Origin: Litoreibacter halocynthiae
GTDB taxonomy: Bacteria; Pseudomonadota; Alphaproteobacteria; Rhodobacterales; Rhodobacteraceae
Direction of reading: 5' to 3'
Length of the DNA stretch: 64,000 nucleotides
Assembly: GCF_004365635.1 (NCBI RefSeq)
Contig: NZ_SOBH01000001.1
Coordinates: 434,001 to 498,000, forward strand
Shown piece by piece: positions 26,029-34,903 of this stretch. Position numbers and translations under genes: made by a program. Positions within the stretch are counted from its first letter, which is position 1, and each line of letters starts with the position of its first letter. The notes beneath the pieces were generated by a model. It was given only the letters and a program-made list of their open reading frames with translations. It did not search any database and had not been told where the DNA came from.

Positions 26029-26037
26029 TGTGGATAA
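26029..26037 (-). promoter_or_regulatory. Perfect DnaA-box sequence
   Basis: TGTGGATAA on the plus strand reads TTATCCACA on the minus strand, the consensus DnaA box. It lies about 45 bp before the first TGGGA box of the dcw leader. DnaA controls division and cell-cycle genes in Caulobacter, so a link is conceivable, but one 9-mer is weak evidence. Another copy is at 7163-7171. Confidence 0.3.
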
Positions 26038-26081
26038 CTTGCTTTGCGAATCAAAATCGGCTCAAAAGGCGGTGATTCGGA

Positions 26082-26146
26082 TGGGATTTCATGGGATCGG
26101 CATGGGAATTCGCCGAAAAATCACGGATTCATGGGAAATTGTGGGA
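26082..26146 (+). promoter_or_regulatory. TGGGA box array A, candidate MraZ operator
   Basis: Five TGGGA pentamers start at 26082, 26092, 26103, 26132 and 26142, so the first three and last two are spaced 10-11 bp apart and the groups stay roughly in helical phase. E. coli MraZ binds three TGGGN repeats with 5-nt spacers upstream of its own gene. The last box overlaps a possible -35 (TTGTGG, 26139-26144) that has TATGGC 18 bp downstream. Recognition by the MraZ encoded here is inferred. Confidence 0.6.
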
Positions 26147-26259
26147 AAAAGTTTCAAAAAAATATGGCACTACATCTAGTGGTGTCGATCGCCTCACTCA
26201 CCAGTGAAGCTAAAATTCGTGGAAAATCTACTGCTTGTGTGGATCGCGCCAACCTCTTT

Positions 26260-26304
26260 TCCCACCAGTTCCCGTAAAAACCCATTGATTACCATGTGGT
26301 CCCA
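26260..26304 (-). promoter_or_regulatory. TGGGN box array B (inverted), candidate MraZ operator
   Basis: On the minus strand five boxes lie at exactly 10-bp period, with left ends at 26260, 26270, 26280, 26290 and 26300. They read TGGGA, CGGGA, TGGGT, TGGTA and TGGGA. Three match TGGGN and two differ by one base. The exact period makes chance unlikely. A possible weak promoter (TTGATT at 26285-26290, 17 bp, CACAAA) lies in and just after this array, so MraZ bound here could block it. It would start a transcript near 26320. Confidence 0.6.
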
Positions 26305-26319
26305 TGGCACAAAGTTTCT

Positions 26320-26521
26320 ACGATAAAGACGGCAACTAAAAACAAGGGGCGACTAAGAACCCCAAGGCGACCAAATGGTTTCATACAGGCACCGACTTTA
26401 TCTAACTACGTTTGGCCCTGCGCGAGCAGACATCCCCCCAGGTGGCGCGGGTCAAACATCTCCCTAGACGGGAACGAGGGCGGCAGGTTGATCAGTGGCA
26501 GCAGATCAACTTGCCGTTTTC
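26320..26521 (+). ncRNA. upsM: UpsM-like leader RNA upstream of mraZ
   Basis: The mraZ leader contains no gene but ends in an intrinsic terminator placed before the mraZ start, so a short RNA should accumulate from it. In Rhodobacter sphaeroides the 206-nt sRNA UpsM is made in just this way from the dcw 5' untranslated region. If transcription begins near the weak promoter at 26285-26313, the RNA here would be about 200 nt. The 5' end is a guess, and another promoter near 26139-26168 would give about 350 nt. Sequence homology to UpsM cannot be tested here; the call rests on position and structure. Confidence 0.4.
26481..26520 (+). terminator. Intrinsic terminator inside the mraZ leader
   Basis: A 13-bp stem (left arm CGGCAGGTTGATC at 26481-26493, right arm 26504-26516, one G-U pair) with a 10-nt loop is followed by TTTTCCGTTT. 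It lies 40 nt before the mraZ start codon and must be read through for dcw expression, so it can act as an attenuator and as the 3' end of a leader sRNA. Confidence 0.85.
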
Positions 26522-26560
26522 CGTTTAAGGGCCCGAGTTTGTAAAAGGGTGGCGCGGACA

Positions 26561-27073
26561 GTGGCACAACGGTTCAGAGGTGAAGGCGTCCACAAGGTGG
26601 ACAGCAAGGGCAGGGTGTCTATCCCGGCCCTGTTTCGCCGTGTTCTGGAGGCCTCCGACCCCGACTGGACCGAAGGTTTAAGCCCCAACGTCGTCATCGT
26701 TTATGGTGGCAAATCTCAAAATTATCTTGAGGCCTATACGCAAGAGGCCATCAAAGAGGTCGACGAGAAGATCGCTCGCCTGCCACGTGGCTCCAAGCCC
26801 CGTCGCGCGCTGGAGCATCTGTTCAACGCACAATCCCTACCCACGCAAACCGACGACACAGGCCGCCTTGTGCTGCCCGCGAAACTGCGTGAGAAAATCG
26901 GCCTCAAGGGCGAAGCGAAGTTCGTCGCGATGGGCGATACCTTCCAGATCTGGGCACCAGATGCGTTTGAAGCGCGGAACTCCGACATCGAAGACTGGCT
27001 CGTCGAGCAGGGCGACGACTTTGATCCTCTAGAATTGTTGGAGATGGCTCCAGAGCCATCCGCTGCGGAGTAG
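26561..27073 (+). CDS. mraZ: Transcriptional regulator MraZ
   Basis: A 170-residue protein with two SpoVT/AbrB-like DNA-binding modules, seen as [18 protein letters not shown] and [18 protein letters not shown]. MraZ represses the dcw operon from repeated TGGGN boxes and is its first gene. I choose the GTG at 26561, giving [12 protein letters not shown], which fits the conserved N-terminus of Rhodobacterales MraZ. AAGGG lies 11 nt upstream. Longer readings from 26495 would run through the leader terminator. The C-terminal acidic tail ([14 protein letters not shown]) is typical of this group. Confidence 0.93.
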   Translation: MAQRFRGEGVHKVDSKGRVSIPALFRRVLEASDPDWTEGLSPNVVIVYGGKSQNYLEAYTQEAIKEVDEKIARLPRGSKPRRALEHLFNAQSLPTQTDDTGRLVLPAKLREKIGLKGEAKFVAMGDTFQIWAPDAFEARNSDIEDWLVEQGDDFDPLELLEMAPEPSAAE

Positions 27074-27077
27074 GCCC

Positions 27078-28067
27078 ATGTCTGCTAAAGTGCCGCGTGA
27101 GACCAACCCTGATGCGCCGCACCTGCCGGTCCTCATTGATGCTATCCTTGATAATGTGACCCCACAGGGTGTCTGGGTCGACGGCACCTTCGGCGCGGGC
27201 GGCTATACAAAAGCATTCCTCGACAAGGGGGCCAAAGTCATCGCAATCGACCGCGACCCGCTGGTCTTCGAGATGGCCGCCACATGGGCAGGCGGCTACC
27301 CCGACCTCATCCTCAAACGCGGCACATTCTCCGAACTCGACACCCTTGCGGGCGAGCTTGTCGATGGCGTGGTGCTGGACCTCGGCGTCTCCTCCATGCA
27401 GCTTGATCAAGCCGAGCGCGGCTTCTCTTTCTTGCGCGACGGGCCGCTGGATATGCGCATGGGCCAAGACGGCCTCAGCGCCGCTGATCTGGTCAACGAA
27501 GGCTCCGAAGCCCTGCTGGCGGACATCCTGTTCCAATACGGCGAAGAACGCGCCTCGCGTCGTATCGCCAAGGCGATTATCGCGGCACGGCCCATTACCA
27601 CAACCGCCAAACTGGTCGAGGTCATCGAAAGCGTTTTGCCCAAAGGCAACCCTAGTAAAAGTCATCCCGCGACCCGTAGCTTCCAAGCTATCCGCATCGC
27701 GGTGAACGATGAATTTGGTCAACTTATCAGCGGCTTGGAGGCCGCAGAGCGTGCGCTTAAGCCCGGTGGAGAACTAGCCGTCGTGACCTTCCACTCGCTC
27801 GAAGACCGCATCGTTAAAAAATACCTCCAAGCCCGCGCAGGTCGCACGGGCGGCGGGTCACGCCATGCCCCCGAGCAGCTGGCCGACGCCCCGACATTCG
27901 AGCTGATCACCCGCAAAGCGGTGACGGCTGACAAGGACGAGCTGGCGCGCAACCCGCGCTCGCGCTCGGCCAAGCTAAGAGTAGGGCGGCGCACAGACGC
28001 CCCCGCAGCAGATAAGGGGAGGGCGGGCTTGGGCCTGCCCAAACTGACAGGACAGGAGCTATTGTAA
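27078..28067 (+). CDS. rsmH: 16S rRNA (cytosine1402-N4)-methyltransferase
   Basis: A 329-residue RsmH (MraW) methyltransferase that methylates N4 of C1402 in 16S rRNA using S-adenosylmethionine. The SAM-binding part reads [20 protein letters not shown] followed by VIAIDRDP; later family motifs are [18 protein letters not shown] and [15 protein letters not shown]. The length is normal. It begins 4 bp after mraZ and its stop overlaps the ftsL start (TAATG). Confidence 0.96.
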   Translation: MSAKVPRETNPDAPHLPVLIDAILDNVTPQGVWVDGTFGAGGYTKAFLDKGAKVIAIDRDPLVFEMAATWAGGYPDLILKRGTFSELDTLAGELVDGVVLDLGVSSMQLDQAERGFSFLRDGPLDMRMGQDGLSAADLVNEGSEALLADILFQYGEERASRRIAKAIIAARPITTTAKLVEVIESVLPKGNPSKSHPATRSFQAIRIAVNDEFGQLISGLEAAERALKPGGELAVVTFHSLEDRIVKKYLQARAGRTGGGSRHAPEQLADAPTFELITRKAVTADKDELARNPRSRSAKLRVGRRTDAPAADKGRAGLGLPKLTGQELL

Positions 28068-28441
28068 TGCGTGGACTATTTTACACCGTATCGGCCCTCG
28101 CGGTCATGGGCCTTGGATATTGGGCTTACTACGAAAACTACGAAACGCAGGATGCGCTGCGCACGGCATCCGGCCTGCAACGCGAAATCGGCTCGTCTCG
28201 TGAAACGCTTTCGGTGCTGGCCGCCGAATGGGCCTATCTGAACCGCCCCGAACGCCTGCGCGATTTGGCAGACCTGAACTTCCCCGATCTCGAATTGCTG
28301 CCCATCACCCCAGATCAGTTCGGCGATGTGGCGCAGGTCACCTTCCCGGCCCCTGAAGTCGAGTTGGACATCAACGAGATCAACGGCGCTGTCGATGTGC
28401 GCGGCAACTATTTGGCCGAGGACGGAGAGCAGTACCCATGA
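28067..28441 (+). CDS. ftsL: Cell division protein FtsL
   Basis: A 124-residue bitopic membrane protein with one N-terminal transmembrane segment (FYTVSALAVMGLGYWAYY) and a periplasmic helical part containing EIGSSRETLSVLAAEWAYLN, which forms a coiled coil with FtsB. It ends with a short hydrophilic tail. FtsL/FtsB/FtsQ link the Z-ring to septal synthesis. Identification rests on position between rsmH and ftsI and on the layout, as FtsL sequences diverge strongly. It overlaps ftsI by four bases. Confidence 0.9.
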   Translation: MRGLFYTVSALAVMGLGYWAYYENYETQDALRTASGLQREIGSSRETLSVLAAEWAYLNRPERLRDLADLNFPDLELLPITPDQFGDVAQVTFPAPEVELDINEINGAVDVRGNYLAEDGEQYP

Positions 28442-30222
28442 TCCGCACCCCGCTGCGCCCTTTGGCGCGAATTCTGCAAGCAAGACAGAAGGGCGAAAAC
28501 CCCGACCGCATCGAGCGCGAGAATATCCGCCTGCGCCACGAGGAAATGCGCGACAAGATGCGCCAACGCGCCGAAAGCCGTCTGCTGTTCGTGGGCGTGT
28601 TCTTCGTTCTCGCCTTCACAATGGTCGGGGCACGGATGACCGTGCTGGCGTCGTCGGAGGCGGTTGAACCCCGCGCCTCCACGTCTGGCGCGAACATCGT
28701 CGCGCAACGCTCTGATATTGTAGATAGAAATGGCCGCGTACTGGCGACCAACCTGATCACCAATTCGCTCTACGCCCAACCACATCTGATGATCGAGCCG
28801 AAACGCGCCGCCAAAGAGCTGGTCGCGATTTTCCCCGATTTGAACTTGGAGCGGTTGAACAAGGATTTCAGCGGCAGCCGCAAGTTCCTGTGGATCAAGA
28901 AGAAACTCAGCCCCGAGCAAATGCAGGCCGTGCACGATATCGGTGACCCCGGCTTGTTGTTTGGCCCGCGCGAGATGCGTCTCTATCCAAACGGCAAACT
29001 CGCAGCACATGTGCTGGGTGGTGCAAGTTTCGGGCGCGAGGGTGTTCATTCCGCCGAAGTTATCGGCACCGCTGGCGTAGAAAAGGCGTTCGACAATTAT
29101 CTGCGCGACCCCGCCATGGATGGCGCGCCCCTGCGTTTGTCGCTCGATATGACCATTCAGGCCGCGTCACGTCAGGTGCTGGAAGGCGGCATGAAGCTGA
29201 TGAACGCCAAAGGCGCCACAAGCATCCTGATGGACGTCCACACTGGCGAGGTCATTTCGATGATTTCCCTGCCGGACTTCGACCCCAACACCCGCCCCAA
29301 TGGCCTGATCAAGGGCGATCCGTCCGACAGCCCGCTGTTCAACCGCGCGGTGCAAGGTGTGTATGAACTTGGCTCCACCTTTAAAATCTTCGCCGCAGCG
29401 CAGGCGCTGGATATTGGCTTGGTGAACCCGAACACCATGATCAATACCAAAGGTCCGATGCAAAAGGGCCGCTTCCGCATCCGCGACTTCCACAATTATG
29501 GCCCGCAACTCAGTGTGACCGACATCATCGTGAAGTCTTCGAATATCGGCACCGCACGCATGGCCCTCGACATTGGCGCGAAGCGTCAGAAAGAGTTCCT
29601 AAAGTCACTGGGCTTCTTTGATTCCACTCCTGTGGAGCTGGTCGAGGCAAATGGTGCAAAGCCGCTCTTGCCCAAGAAATGGGCAGATATTCACACGATG
29701 ACAGTGTCTTACGGGCACGGCATGGCTGCGAGCCCACTGCATCTGGCCGCTGCATATTCGACCATGGTCAACGGTGGCACCTTGGTGAAGCCAACGCTCC
29801 TCAAGCAGCAGACCGTCGAAAAAGGCCCGCGCGTGATCTCCGAACGCACTTCGGCCCAAGCCCGCACCATGCTGCGTGAAGTCGTGAAGCGCGGCACGGC
29901 CTCGTTTGCGCGCGTTCCGGGTTATGAGGTTGGCGGCAAAACCGGCACTGCGGACAAGCCCAAGCCAAAAGGCGGCTATTACAAAGACAAGGTCATCGCG
30001 ACATTCGCCTCCGCTTTCCCGATGAGCGACCCGAAATATGTGCTGATCGTCACCCTTGATGAGCCCTCTGAAAACTCCGGCAAAAAGCCGCGCCGCACGG
30101 CGGGTTGGACCGCTGTTCCAGTCGCCGCTGAAATGATCCGGCGTACTGCACCCCTTTTGGGCTTGCGGCCAGAGCTTGATCGCGGTGAATTGAGCAAAGT
30201 CGTAAACACGGCGTCCGAGTAG
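28438..30222 (+). CDS. ftsI: Penicillin-binding protein 3, septal transpeptidase FtsI
   Basis: A 594-residue class B penicillin-binding protein that cross-links septal peptidoglycan together with FtsW. After a cytoplasmic head there is one membrane anchor (LLFVGVFFVLAFTMVGARM, about residues 56-74), a dimerisation domain, and a transpeptidase domain. The catalytic triplets are S313-T-F-K316, S367-S-N369 and K501-T-G-T. The start at 28438 overlaps ftsL. The length is typical of the alphaproteobacterial protein. Confidence 0.96.
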   Translation: MIRTPLRPLARILQARQKGENPDRIERENIRLRHEEMRDKMRQRAESRLLFVGVFFVLAFTMVGARMTVLASSEAVEPRASTSGANIVAQRSDIVDRNGRVLATNLITNSLYAQPHLMIEPKRAAKELVAIFPDLNLERLNKDFSGSRKFLWIKKKLSPEQMQAVHDIGDPGLLFGPREMRLYPNGKLAAHVLGGASFGREGVHSAEVIGTAGVEKAFDNYLRDPAMDGAPLRLSLDMTIQAASRQVLEGGMKLMNAKGATSILMDVHTGEVISMISLPDFDPNTRPNGLIKGDPSDSPLFNRAVQGVYELGSTFKIFAAAQALDIGLVNPNTMINTKGPMQKGRFRIRDFHNYGPQLSVTDIIVKSSNIGTARMALDIGAKRQKEFLKSLGFFDSTPVELVEANGAKPLLPKKWADIHTMTVSYGHGMAASPLHLAAAYSTMVNGGTLVKPTLLKQQTVEKGPRVISERTSAQARTMLREVVKRGTASFARVPGYEVGGKTGTADKPKPKGGYYKDKVIATFASAFPMSDPKYVLIVTLDEPSENSGKKPRRTAGWTAVPVAAEMIRRTAPLLGLRPELDRGELSKVVNTASE

Positions 30223-30260
30223 CCCGAAGGCCGTACTGGGACGACAACCCGGGGGGCAGT

Positions 30261-31742
30261 ATGGCACGCACACGCGCAAGCCTGAATGAATTGGGGCTCA
30301 CAGCCCAAGGTGGGGCCGAGGCCGAAGTGACAGGCCTGTCGGTGGACAGTCGTCTGGTCAAGCCGGGTCATTTGTTCGCGGCCTTGCCCGGCTCCAACAT
30401 GCACGGCGCAGAGTTCATCCAATACGCCTTGCGCATGGACGCCGCCGCGATCCTGACCGATCCCGAAGGCGCTTCAATCGCCGAGGACGAGGTCGGTGCC
30501 TCGAACGCCGCCCTCATCGTCACCGAAGACCCCCGCCAAGCGCTCGCCTATGCCGCAGCGCTTTGGTTCGGCGCGCAACCCGGCACCATGGTCGCCGTGA
30601 CAGGCACCAATGGAAAAACCTCCGTCGCCAGCTTCACCCGCCAAATCTGGCTGGAACTGGGGCTGGAGGCCGTGAACTTCGGCACCGCTGGCGTAGAAGG
30701 CGTGTTCACAGCACCCATGACCCACACCACGCCGGAGCCGATTACACTGCACAAACTGCTGTCGGAAATGGCAGGTCAAGGCGTCACCCACGCCGCGATG
30801 GAAGCATCGTCCCACGGGTTGGAGCAGCGCCGCCTTGACGGGGTGCATCTGGTGGCTGCCGCATTTACGAACTTCACCCAAGATCACCTCGACTACCACG
30901 CCACCTTCCAAGACTATTTCAACGCCAAAGCGGGCCTGTTCCGCCGCGTTCTGGCGCAGGATGGCGTGGCGGTGATCAATATGGACGATCCCAAAGGTGC
31001 GGAAATGGCCGCCATCGCAAACGAACGCGGCCACCGTCTGCTGCGGGTCGGTGCGTCTGACAATTGCGATCTGCAACTCCTTGGTCAACGCTTCGATGCA
31101 ACAGGTCAGGACCTGCGCTTTTCTTTCGGCGGCGAGGTCCATCAGGCCCGCCTCGATCTGATCGGTGGCTTCCAAGCCTCCAACGTCATGGTTGCCGCTG
31201 GTTTGGCGATCGGGGCAGGGGCGAAACCTGCCGATGTGTTCCAAACCCTGCCGATGCTCACCACGGTCAGGGGCCGCATGCAAAAAGCCGCGACCCGCGC
31301 CAACGGGGCTGCGGTTTTCGTCGACTACGCCCACACACCCGACGCGCTTGCGACCGCGCTCAAGGCGATGCGCCCGCATGTCATGGGCCGTTTGGTGGTG
31401 GTCTTCGGCGCAGGCGGCGACCGCGACAAAAGCAAGCGCCCGCTGATGGGCGCCGCCGCGCGCGACAATGCCGACGTGGTGTTCGTCACCGACGATAACC
31501 CGCGCACCGAAGATCCGGCCTCGATCCGTGCGGCCATCATGGACGCCGTCCCAAGCGCCACCGAAGTGGGCGACCGCGCCGAGGCGATCCTGCGCGGCGT
31601 CGACGCGCTCGGGCCGGGCGATACGCTGCTCATCGCGGGCAAAGGCCACGAGACGGGCCAAACGGTGGGCGACGACGTGCTGCCCTTTGACGATGTGGAA
31701 CAAGCAAGCGTGGCCGTCGCCGCGTTGGAGGGGCAGCTATGA
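30261..31742 (+). CDS. murE: UDP-MurNAc-L-Ala-D-Glu:meso-DAP ligase
   Basis: A 493-residue Mur ligase that adds the third peptide residue of peptidoglycan. The ATP-binding loop GTNGKTSVASF lies near residue 115. The motif DDNPRTEDP near residue 411 is the specificity signature for meso-diaminopimelate rather than lysine. VDYAHTPDALATAL and AGKGHETGQ are further family marks. The ATG at 30261 has GGGGGGCA upstream. The gene overlaps murF by four bases, as usual in this cluster. Confidence 0.96.
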   Translation: MARTRASLNELGLTAQGGAEAEVTGLSVDSRLVKPGHLFAALPGSNMHGAEFIQYALRMDAAAILTDPEGASIAEDEVGASNAALIVTEDPRQALAYAAALWFGAQPGTMVAVTGTNGKTSVASFTRQIWLELGLEAVNFGTAGVEGVFTAPMTHTTPEPITLHKLLSEMAGQGVTHAAMEASSHGLEQRRLDGVHLVAAAFTNFTQDHLDYHATFQDYFNAKAGLFRRVLAQDGVAVINMDDPKGAEMAAIANERGHRLLRVGASDNCDLQLLGQRFDATGQDLRFSFGGEVHQARLDLIGGFQASNVMVAAGLAIGAGAKPADVFQTLPMLTTVRGRMQKAATRANGAAVFVDYAHTPDALATALKAMRPHVMGRLVVVFGAGGDRDKSKRPLMGAAARDNADVVFVTDDNPRTEDPASIRAAIMDAVPSATEVGDRAEAILRGVDALGPGDTLLIAGKGHETGQTVGDDVLPFDDVEQASVAVAALEGQL

Positions 31743-33145
31743 CGCTCTGGACGTCAGACGAAGCCATCGCGGCAACAGGCGGCACCTCCGCGACGCCTTG
31801 GAAAGCCACAGGCGTGTCCATCGACACGCGCACGCTGCAAGCCGGTGACATGTTCGTGGCCCTCAAGGATGTGCGCGACGGGCATGACTTTGTGGCGCAA
31901 GCCTTGGCGAACGGGGCCGCCTGCGCGCTGGTCTCCCGCATCCCCGACGGCCTGCCTGCGGACGCTCCCCTGCTCGTCGTTGACGATGTCTTAACCGGTC
32001 TCGAAGCCCTTGGCCGCGCCGCCCGCGCCCGCACCTCCGCACGCGTCATCGGCGTCACCGGCTCTGTCGGCAAGACCTCCACCAAGGAAATGCTGCGCAC
32101 CGCGTTGACCGGCCAAGGCCACGTGCATGCCGCCGAGAAAAGCTACAACAACCACTGGGGTGTGCCGCTGACCTTGGCGCGGATGCCGAAAGATACCGAC
32201 TTCGCTGTGATCGAAATCGGTATGAACCACGCAGGCGAAATCGCACCGCTGACCAAGATGGCCCGCCCGCATGTGGCAGTGATCACCATCGTCGCCCCCG
32301 CGCATCTTGAGGCCTTCGCCTCCGTCGAAGACATCGCCCGCGAGAAGGCCGCGATCTTCGAAGGCTTGGAAGACGGCGGCACCGCCATCATCAACGCGGA
32401 CCTGCCCACGACTGACCTGCTCCTCTCGCTTGCGCCTTCCAACTGCCAAACCTTCGGCGAAAGCAACGGCGCGGATTGGCACCTTCTCGAGGCGACCTCC
32501 GGCGATGCCTCCACCGTGTGCCGCGCCAGCAATAACGGTGATGCGTTGGTGTTCAAGCTGGGCGCCCCCGGTCGGCATTTTGCGATGAACGGACTGGCCT
32601 GTCTCGCAGCAACCTCGGCGGCGGGGGCCGATTTGGGGCGCGCGGCGGTGGCACTTGGGGACTGGGCCCCGCCCTCCGGTCGCGGTCAGCGCCGCTTCAT
32701 CCATCTGGATGCGCAAATGCCCGAGCAGGGGATTGACCTGTTCGATGACGCCTACAACGCCAATCCTGCGTCCGTGGGGGCTGCGCTCGACGTGCTGGCC
32801 GTCGCGATGCCGCCCGCGCCAGCTGGTCGCCGCGTTGCCATTCTGGGCGACATGAAAGAGCTTGGCCCGACCGAAAACGCGCTTCACGCGGGCTTCGCCT
32901 CCCACCCCGCGATGGAGGAAATACAGCAGGTTCATTGCATCGGACCGCTGATGAAGCATCTCTACGAGGCGCTGCCGACCTCAAAGCAAGGTCTGTGGGC
33001 CGCCACCAGCGCCGAGCTGGCCGACAGCCCGCTGGCCTTGGTGAAAGCAGGTGATGTAGTCATGGCAAAGGGATCTTTGTCGATGAAAATGGCACTGATC
33101 GTTGACGCCATCACAAATTTGGGCCAATCCGTAGCAGATAACTAA
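31739..33145 (+). CDS. murF: UDP-MurNAc-tripeptide--D-Ala-D-Ala ligase
   Basis: A 468-residue Mur ligase that completes the UDP-MurNAc-pentapeptide by adding D-Ala-D-Ala. The P-loop GSVGKTSTKEML is near residue 107. SYNNHWGVPLTLARMP and FAVIEIGMNHAGEIAPL are MurF signatures, and DDAYNANPASVGAALDVL and LGDMKELG mark the C-terminal domain. The length is normal. It overlaps murE and is followed by mraY after 15 bp. Confidence 0.96.
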   Translation: MTLWTSDEAIAATGGTSATPWKATGVSIDTRTLQAGDMFVALKDVRDGHDFVAQALANGAACALVSRIPDGLPADAPLLVVDDVLTGLEALGRAARARTSARVIGVTGSVGKTSTKEMLRTALTGQGHVHAAEKSYNNHWGVPLTLARMPKDTDFAVIEIGMNHAGEIAPLTKMARPHVAVITIVAPAHLEAFASVEDIAREKAAIFEGLEDGGTAIINADLPTTDLLLSLAPSNCQTFGESNGADWHLLEATSGDASTVCRASNNGDALVFKLGAPGRHFAMNGLACLAATSAAGADLGRAAVALGDWAPPSGRGQRRFIHLDAQMPEQGIDLFDDAYNANPASVGAALDVLAVAMPPAPAGRRVAILGDMKELGPTENALHAGFASHPAMEEIQQVHCIGPLMKHLYEALPTSKQGLWAATSAELADSPLALVKAGDVVMAKGSLSMKMALIVDAITNLGQSVADN

Positions 33146-33160
33146 GAGGGACACCGCTAC

Positions 33161-34246
33161 ATGTTGTATTGGCTCACCGCATTTTCAGATGGCGGCGATT
33201 TCTTTAACCTATTTCGCTACATCACTTTTCGTGCGGGTGGGGCGTTCTTCACAGCGCTGATATTCGGCTTCCTGTTTGGCCGTCCCCTGATCAATCTGCT
33301 CAAGCGCAAGCAGCGCAACGGCCAGCCAATCCGCGATGATGGCCCCGAAAGCCACATTCTGACCAAGCAAGGCACCCCCACCATGGGCGGGGTGCTGATC
33401 CTCGGTGCGTTGATCTTCTCGACGCTGCTCTGGGCGCGGCTCGACAACGGCTTCGTGTGGATCGTGCTTGCGGTGACCGTCGGCTTCGGCGCAATCGGTT
33501 TTGTCGATGACTACGCCAAGGTTACCTCCAATTCCCATGCAGGGCTGTCCGCGCGCATTCGCCTGTTAATCGGTTTCATCATTGCGGGCATCGCGGGCTA
33601 TTTCGCGACGATCATGCACCCTGACGCACTGGTCAACCAACTGGCGCTGCCTGTCTTCAAGGACACTCTGGTCAATTTAGGCTTCATGTTCATCCCCTTC
33701 GCGATGTTCGTGATCGTGGGGGCGGCCAATTCCGTCAACCTGACCGACGGCCTCGACGGCCTCGCCATCATGCCGGTGATGATCGCGGCTGCCACTTTGG
33801 GCGTTATCGCCTATGCTGTTGGCCGCGTCGACTTCACCGAATATCTGGGTCTGCACTACGTCCCTGGCACCGGCGAGTTGCTGATCTTCATGGCGGGCCT
33901 CATCGGCGGCGGTCTCGGTTTCCTGTGGTATAACGCCCCTCCGGCGGCGGTCTTCATGGGCGACACTGGCAGCCTCGCCTTGGGCGGCGCGCTTGGCACC
34001 ATCGCCGTTCTGACCAAGCACGAGCTGGTCATGGGCATCGTCGGCGGCCTCTTCGTGGTCGAAACCCTCTCGGTTATCATTCAGGTTCTCTACTTCAAGA
34101 AAACCGGCAAGCGGGTCTTCCTGATGGCCCCGATCCACCACCACTTCGAAAAGAAGGGCTGGGCCGAGCCGCAGATCGTCATCCGCTTCTGGATCATCTC
34201 GCTGATCCTCGCGATGATCGGCCTCGCGACCTTGAAAGTCCGGTGA
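33161..34246 (+). CDS. mraY: Phospho-MurNAc-pentapeptide translocase MraY
   Basis: A 361-residue integral membrane enzyme with ten transmembrane helices. It transfers phospho-MurNAc-pentapeptide to undecaprenyl phosphate to make lipid I. The diagnostic motifs are [22 protein letters not shown] with the Mg-binding aspartates, [13 protein letters not shown], and the C-terminal [14 protein letters not shown]. The length is standard. Its stop overlaps the GTG start of the SDR gene that follows, so in this genome mraY is coupled to a gene that is not a normal part of the cluster. Confidence 0.97.
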   Translation: MLYWLTAFSDGGDFFNLFRYITFRAGGAFFTALIFGFLFGRPLINLLKRKQRNGQPIRDDGPESHILTKQGTPTMGGVLILGALIFSTLLWARLDNGFVWIVLAVTVGFGAIGFVDDYAKVTSNSHAGLSARIRLLIGFIIAGIAGYFATIMHPDALVNQLALPVFKDTLVNLGFMFIPFAMFVIVGAANSVNLTDGLDGLAIMPVMIAAATLGVIAYAVGRVDFTEYLGLHYVPGTGELLIFMAGLIGGGLGFLWYNAPPAAVFMGDTGSLALGGALGTIAVLTKHELVMGIVGGLFVVETLSVIIQVLYFKKTGKRVFLMAPIHHHFEKKGWAEPQIVIRFWIISLILAMIGLATLKVR

Positions 34247-34899
34247 AGCGCGCGCTCGTCACCGGCGGGAACCGCGGTATCGGCAAGGCGATTGCCGCGG
34301 GCCTGCGCGATGCGGGGCTGCGCGTCATTATTGGCGCTCGCGATCCGGATCAGGGGCAAGCCGCTGCGGCGGAGCTTGGCGTTGAGTTCAAGCGTCTGGA
34401 CTTGGCTGATCCGACATCCATTAACGAGGCGCGTCCTTGGGTCAGCCATGTCGACGTGCTGGTGAACAATGCGGGTATCCTCGAAGATGTGCCGCTCTTC
34501 GACGATGGCACCAATTTCGAGCGGAGCATGCAAACCATGCTGCAAGCCCCCTACGAGCTGATCCGCACAGCGCTTCCCGGCATGAAGCTCCGCAGCTACG
34601 GGCGCATCGTTAACGTGTCTTCAGGCTGGGGCAGTTTTGCCGAAGGGCTCGGCGGTGGCGGGGCTTACGCGGTCGCCAAGGCAGGCCTCAACGCCCTGAC
34701 GATGCGCGCGGCACAAGACCTGCCCGCGACCGTCAAAATCAACGCCATGTGTCCCGGTTGGGTGAAAACCCGCATGGGTGGTGCCAGCGCGACCCGTTCG
34801 CCGGAGGAGGGGGCAGAGACCGCAATCTGGCTCGCCACCTTGCCGGACACCGGCCCCACAGGCGGCTTCTTCCGCGACCGCAAACAGATAGACTGGTAG
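34243..34899 (+). CDS. SDR-family oxidoreductase inserted in the dcw cluster
   Basis: A 218-residue short-chain dehydrogenase/reductase. The NAD(P)-binding [11 protein letters not shown] is at the N-terminus, NNAG follows near residue 74, and the catalytic set is present: Ser in [10 protein letters not shown] and the YAVAK Tyr-x-x-x-Lys. The start is a GTG overlapping the mraY stop (GTGA), so it is translated with the cell-wall genes. It is somewhat shorter than the usual 240-260 residues but contains all core motifs. Its substrate is unknown, and nothing in the sequence ties it to peptidoglycan synthesis. Confidence 0.88.
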   Translation: MKRALVTGGNRGIGKAIAAGLRDAGLRVIIGARDPDQGQAAAAELGVEFKRLDLADPTSINEARPWVSHVDVLVNNAGILEDVPLFDDGTNFERSMQTMLQAPYELIRTALPGMKLRSYGRIVNVSSGWGSFAEGLGGGGAYAVAKAGLNALTMRAAQDLPATVKINAMCPGWVKTRMGGASATRSPEEGAETAIWLATLPDTGPTGGFFRDRKQIDW

Positions 34900-34903
34900 C
34901 CCC

